A program made the translations under genes and the position numbers. Shown piece by piece: positions 61,481 through 64,000 of a stretch of DNA of 64,000 bases. The notes under the pieces were generated by a model. That model searched no databases and was not told the DNA's origin. It was given only the letters and a program-made list of their open reading frames with translations. The stretch is from Desarmillaria ectypa (taxonomy: Eukaryota; Basidiomycota; Agaricomycetes; Agaricales; Physalacriaceae): contig JAUDYN010000004.1 of NCBI GenBank assembly GCA_030407005.1, positions 2,480,001-2,544,000 of the forward strand, read 5' to 3'. The stretch's first letter is position 1, and every line of letters begins with the position of its first letter.

Positions 61481-61674
61481 ACCACATGCTCTGCCTCGAA
61501 CTTGCATGTATTTAAGTTTTCGTTGTAATGGATTATCTAGGTGTACTTTATCTTGAATGTGTTTGACGGTGACCGGTGATAATGCATATTATTCTGACAA
61601 CTCGCTTTGCTATCAAGTACATGAGCGCCTTATAAGAAGGTTTGCGTCCACTGGACGCCACTCGGCACACAGAC

Positions 61675-63223
61675 CTACTGACTCATCTCACCCATAACAC
61701 TTTTAGGTACTGGGTCCAATCGACGAAATTCATCGTTAATTTCCTAAAGGCAATATGAGCAGACGTAAAGGCTTGGGAGACAAGGCTAGCCTCCATAGTA
61801 ACCCATTCGACGCCTTCGTGTGTATTGATCCATTCAATGAGCCTGGAAATTTAATGAGGGATCGGCGAGATAATCTCCGAGTCAAGCCTCCTCACTCTTC
61901 CAAGATTAACAGAATATGAGGGCGACCAGAAACATCAGGATGTATTGTGAGAGGGCTTTAATAAAATGCGCATGGTTACCGATGTATGAAGAAATCATGG
62001 TCAGACTTACAAGACGAACCAGTCGTATTCGCGATAGAAGTACTCGAAGTGCTGACAACGTGAATCAGCGGGTGCGTTAGTCATCACTACAGTACTGTAC
62101 ACGCCTTTTTCCACAACTTCAGTGTGACGTCTGCATCGACGAATCCGTGTGAGTTGTGCGAGCTCTTAATGAACATGTGAGGGGGCAAATCGTCGAGATC
62201 TGAAATAGGTAGGACGAGTAAGAAAGCTCGTGAAAACAGCATGAATCGAATAAATCTTACACCAGTTAGCCGGGATTTGCACCAGCGTAGTGGGAGTCCC
62301 TCTCTGAAGAGGCTTCATCCATTCATGGGCAGACTCAGCAGAGTACTTGATGTTCGTCCAAGTGTCCTTGAAACCCGATGAAGTTCAGATGGGGAGTTGC
62401 CTGGGTAAAAAGTAACTTACCTTATCTCTTGTCCAAAACGGCAAGCAGTCGTGAGCCTGTAAGAAAACGTGTAAGAAAAGATATCGGTATATCGTGAGGT
62501 ACACTCACCTGAGAGGAGTGATCATATTGAATTCCTTTTTCGAGGAGAAGCTTTATGCCATCCCTGAGAAAACGCGATAACGTTGATATGAATGTGCTAG
62601 AAAACGGACATGCATACTTGGACGTCTCCCACCAAGGAGCGACCGAGCCCACTGGGGGTTTCCCACAGAAATCAGTCAGAAGCTTGTCATGACACGGCGT
62701 TAATGTACGGCGCCACGAACAAATTGCCTATGCGGACCTTGTGTGTATGATCCAAAACTTCTTTTTGCTGTTTTACAGTCATTGAGCTAGGATTTTCGTG
62801 AGAGTAGCCATGAAGACCGATTTCATGACCAGCATCTCGGACAGCAGCCATCTCCTTGGGAAAGGTTTCAAGAGAATGGCCTGGGATGAACCAGGTCGTC
62901 TACTCGACCGGTAAATAATAACCGAAACGACAGGGACGTAAACCCATCACCTTCATACCGTACTTATTGAACAGCTTCAGCAGCCGTGGTACGCCAACTT
63001 CTCCAGCAAAGATTCCCCGCGAAATGTCGTTCGGGGAATCTTCGCCGCCATCTAGGGGGTAAAATGTTGAGCCTTCAGTGTGGAGACATAATGGTTGATG
63101 ACCCACATGATCCAAGCCCTAGAGACCGGACTCAAGTCAGCCCCGAAGACAATGCAATTGTTGCTCACATCCTGAGACAGCATCGACATCGACACCGAAG
63201 GAACAGAGTGCCCTTTTGACCAT
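61675..63223 (-). CDS. Polysaccharide deacetylase family protein (NodB fold, PuuE/imidase-like group)
   Basis: About 300 aa from 13 exons, with no signal peptide, so probably intracellular. Motifs in order: [13 protein letters not shown] (metal and catalytic Asp pair), [52 protein letters not shown] (metal His pair), [59 protein letters not shown] and [17 protein letters not shown]. This layout matches the group related to allantoinase PuuE and cyclic imidases, not cell-wall chitin deacetylases. Exon 2 (63118..63107) is only 12 nt. Two introns (62104..62052 and 61790..61744) appear to be GC-AG. The substrate cannot be read from sequence. Confidence 0.85.
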
Positions 63224-63870
63224 GGTATCACTGAGGGGGGGACAGAGTGCTAGTATCCAGGAAATGATAAGACGAGCGGTTTCTTATCATCGTAGAGGCA
63301 GGCAGGCAGAAAGCAGGCTATACTTATTTAATTGGCACAATATTGTGTCTCGGAAACTAAGATATCCGTAGTTCTGGTCGCATGAGGTGGAACTACTTCG
63401 CCGTGCGAGTACCTTAGGCCATTTACTTTTGGTTATGGCAGAAAAGTAGCCGGCCCGGGTATCTCCATGCAGCGGGCGACTGGTTTCCATCAAGAACTCA
63501 ATTTTTCACCATTTTCCGCGCCTGACCCATGGAACCGGTAGCAATTCTAATTTCTCATGGTGGGCCAGCCAATCTATCCACAACGATCGCGTATCTATGC
63601 CTGCGTTTATTCGATGTACTACAGCGAAATCGACTGGACAACACAGAACTAACAGTGCAGCAGAACAGAAATTTATTCGAATTTCCAGCGACTTTGGTAA
63701 CTACTCTGGTTGCTATGTGCCTGCTCTGAAATCTCCGGTACCTAGCATAAAAGTCGGGGGCCCTATGGACTGACTGCGCCTTAAATATTCTTCGCTTTCG
63801 TTCCCCTCCAGTTGCAGGGAGTGTCGGTGCATTACACTCATTTGTCTAAAGACACTCCTTCTGCCTCATC
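63224..63870. other. Divergent upstream region of the deacetylase and GH28 genes
   Basis: About 650 bp between two divergent starts. A TTAAATATT stretch near 63780 may serve as the GH28 TATA element. No gene is seen in it. Confidence 0.4.
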
Positions 63871-64000
63871 ATGATACAAGTTTCTGCATTGGTTTCTCTT
63901 TTCTTGCTGCCCGTGTTGACTGCGGCTCAGCTATCTGGTAGCGTGGGTCCATTAACGTCCTACTCTACAAAGGCCGCTGTCAAGACATGCAATGTTACTG
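63871..64000 (+). CDS. Rhamnogalacturonase-like glycoside hydrolase family 28, 5' end only
   Basis: The gene starts at ATG 63871 and leaves the window. A signal peptide (MIQVSALVSLFLLPVLTAA) is followed by QLSGSVGPLTSYSTKAAVKT and CNVT. The QLSGSVGPLTS...KAAVKTCNV start is characteristic of secreted fungal rhamnogalacturonan hydrolases that cut the pectin backbone. Only 43 codons are visible, so catalytic Asp residues cannot be checked. Confidence 0.75.
   Translation, partial: MIQVSALVSLFLLPVLTAAQLSGSVGPLTSYSTKAAVKTCNVT

Overview
This window is nuclear DNA from a filamentous basidiomycete, most likely an agaricomycete (mushroom-forming fungus). Genes are packed on both strands and cut by many introns of about 45-65 nt with GTRNGT donors and CTAAY-type branch sites. 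The products are fungal: Cdc20, Air1/2, Opy2, Caf16, HIS6, Sin3-binding-type Stb6, GPI-anchored chitin deacetylase and a GH28 rhamnogalacturonase. I see no operons, no bacterial genes, no clear transposon, no tRNA or rRNA gene and no CRISPR array. Gene models were spliced by eye from reading frame, splice signals and family conservation; junctions may be off by a few bases.

Layout. 1-6.4 kb: 5' part of an ER-type Hsp90 (-), a WW/FF-domain splicing or transcription factor (-) and an ACS-family MFS transporter with 23 introns (+). 6.6-17 kb: IQGAP-type cytokinesis scaffold (-) head-to-head with the inositol pyrophosphate kinase VIP1/Asp1 (+). 17-26 kb: AKTIP/FTS-like E2 variant (-), CDC20 (-), AIR1/2 (-), mitochondrial uL22m (-), YOS1 (+) and OPY2-like membrane anchor (-). 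26-37.7 kb: CAF16 (+), OST1 (+), an unrecognised small secreted protein (-), a mitochondrial PPR protein (+), a membrane-anchored pepsin-like protease (-), HIS6 (+) and RPL35 (+). 38.5-51.5 kb: GCK-III kinase (+), GPI chitin deacetylase (-), TFIIF alpha (-), bHLH factor (-) and ELG1/ATAD5 (-). 51.7-64 kb: DUF2470 membrane protein (+), a weak hypothetical gene (-), RING/LON protein (+), Stb6-like protein (-), amidase (+), histone H3 (+), a second polysaccharide deacetylase (-) and the 5' end of a GH28 rhamnogalacturonase (+).

Most genes are housekeeping and do not form one pathway. Shared themes are the secretory pathway (ER Hsp90, YOS1, OST1), cell cycle and cytokinesis (IQGAP, CDC20, GCK-III kinase, ELG1), transcription and RNA (TFIIF, WW/FF protein, AIR, CAF16) and the cell surface (two deacetylases, protease, OPY2-like protein, GH28). 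Seven head-to-head pairs share gaps of 93-335 bp.

The least ordinary features concern splicing: micro-exons of 15, 13, 12 and possibly 3 nt, an apparent 29-nt intron, three probable GC-AG introns, and introns at the same codon position in three consecutive zinc knuckles. Two other points of interest are an unclassified secreted protein and a repeated phospho-motif tail on the membrane protease.
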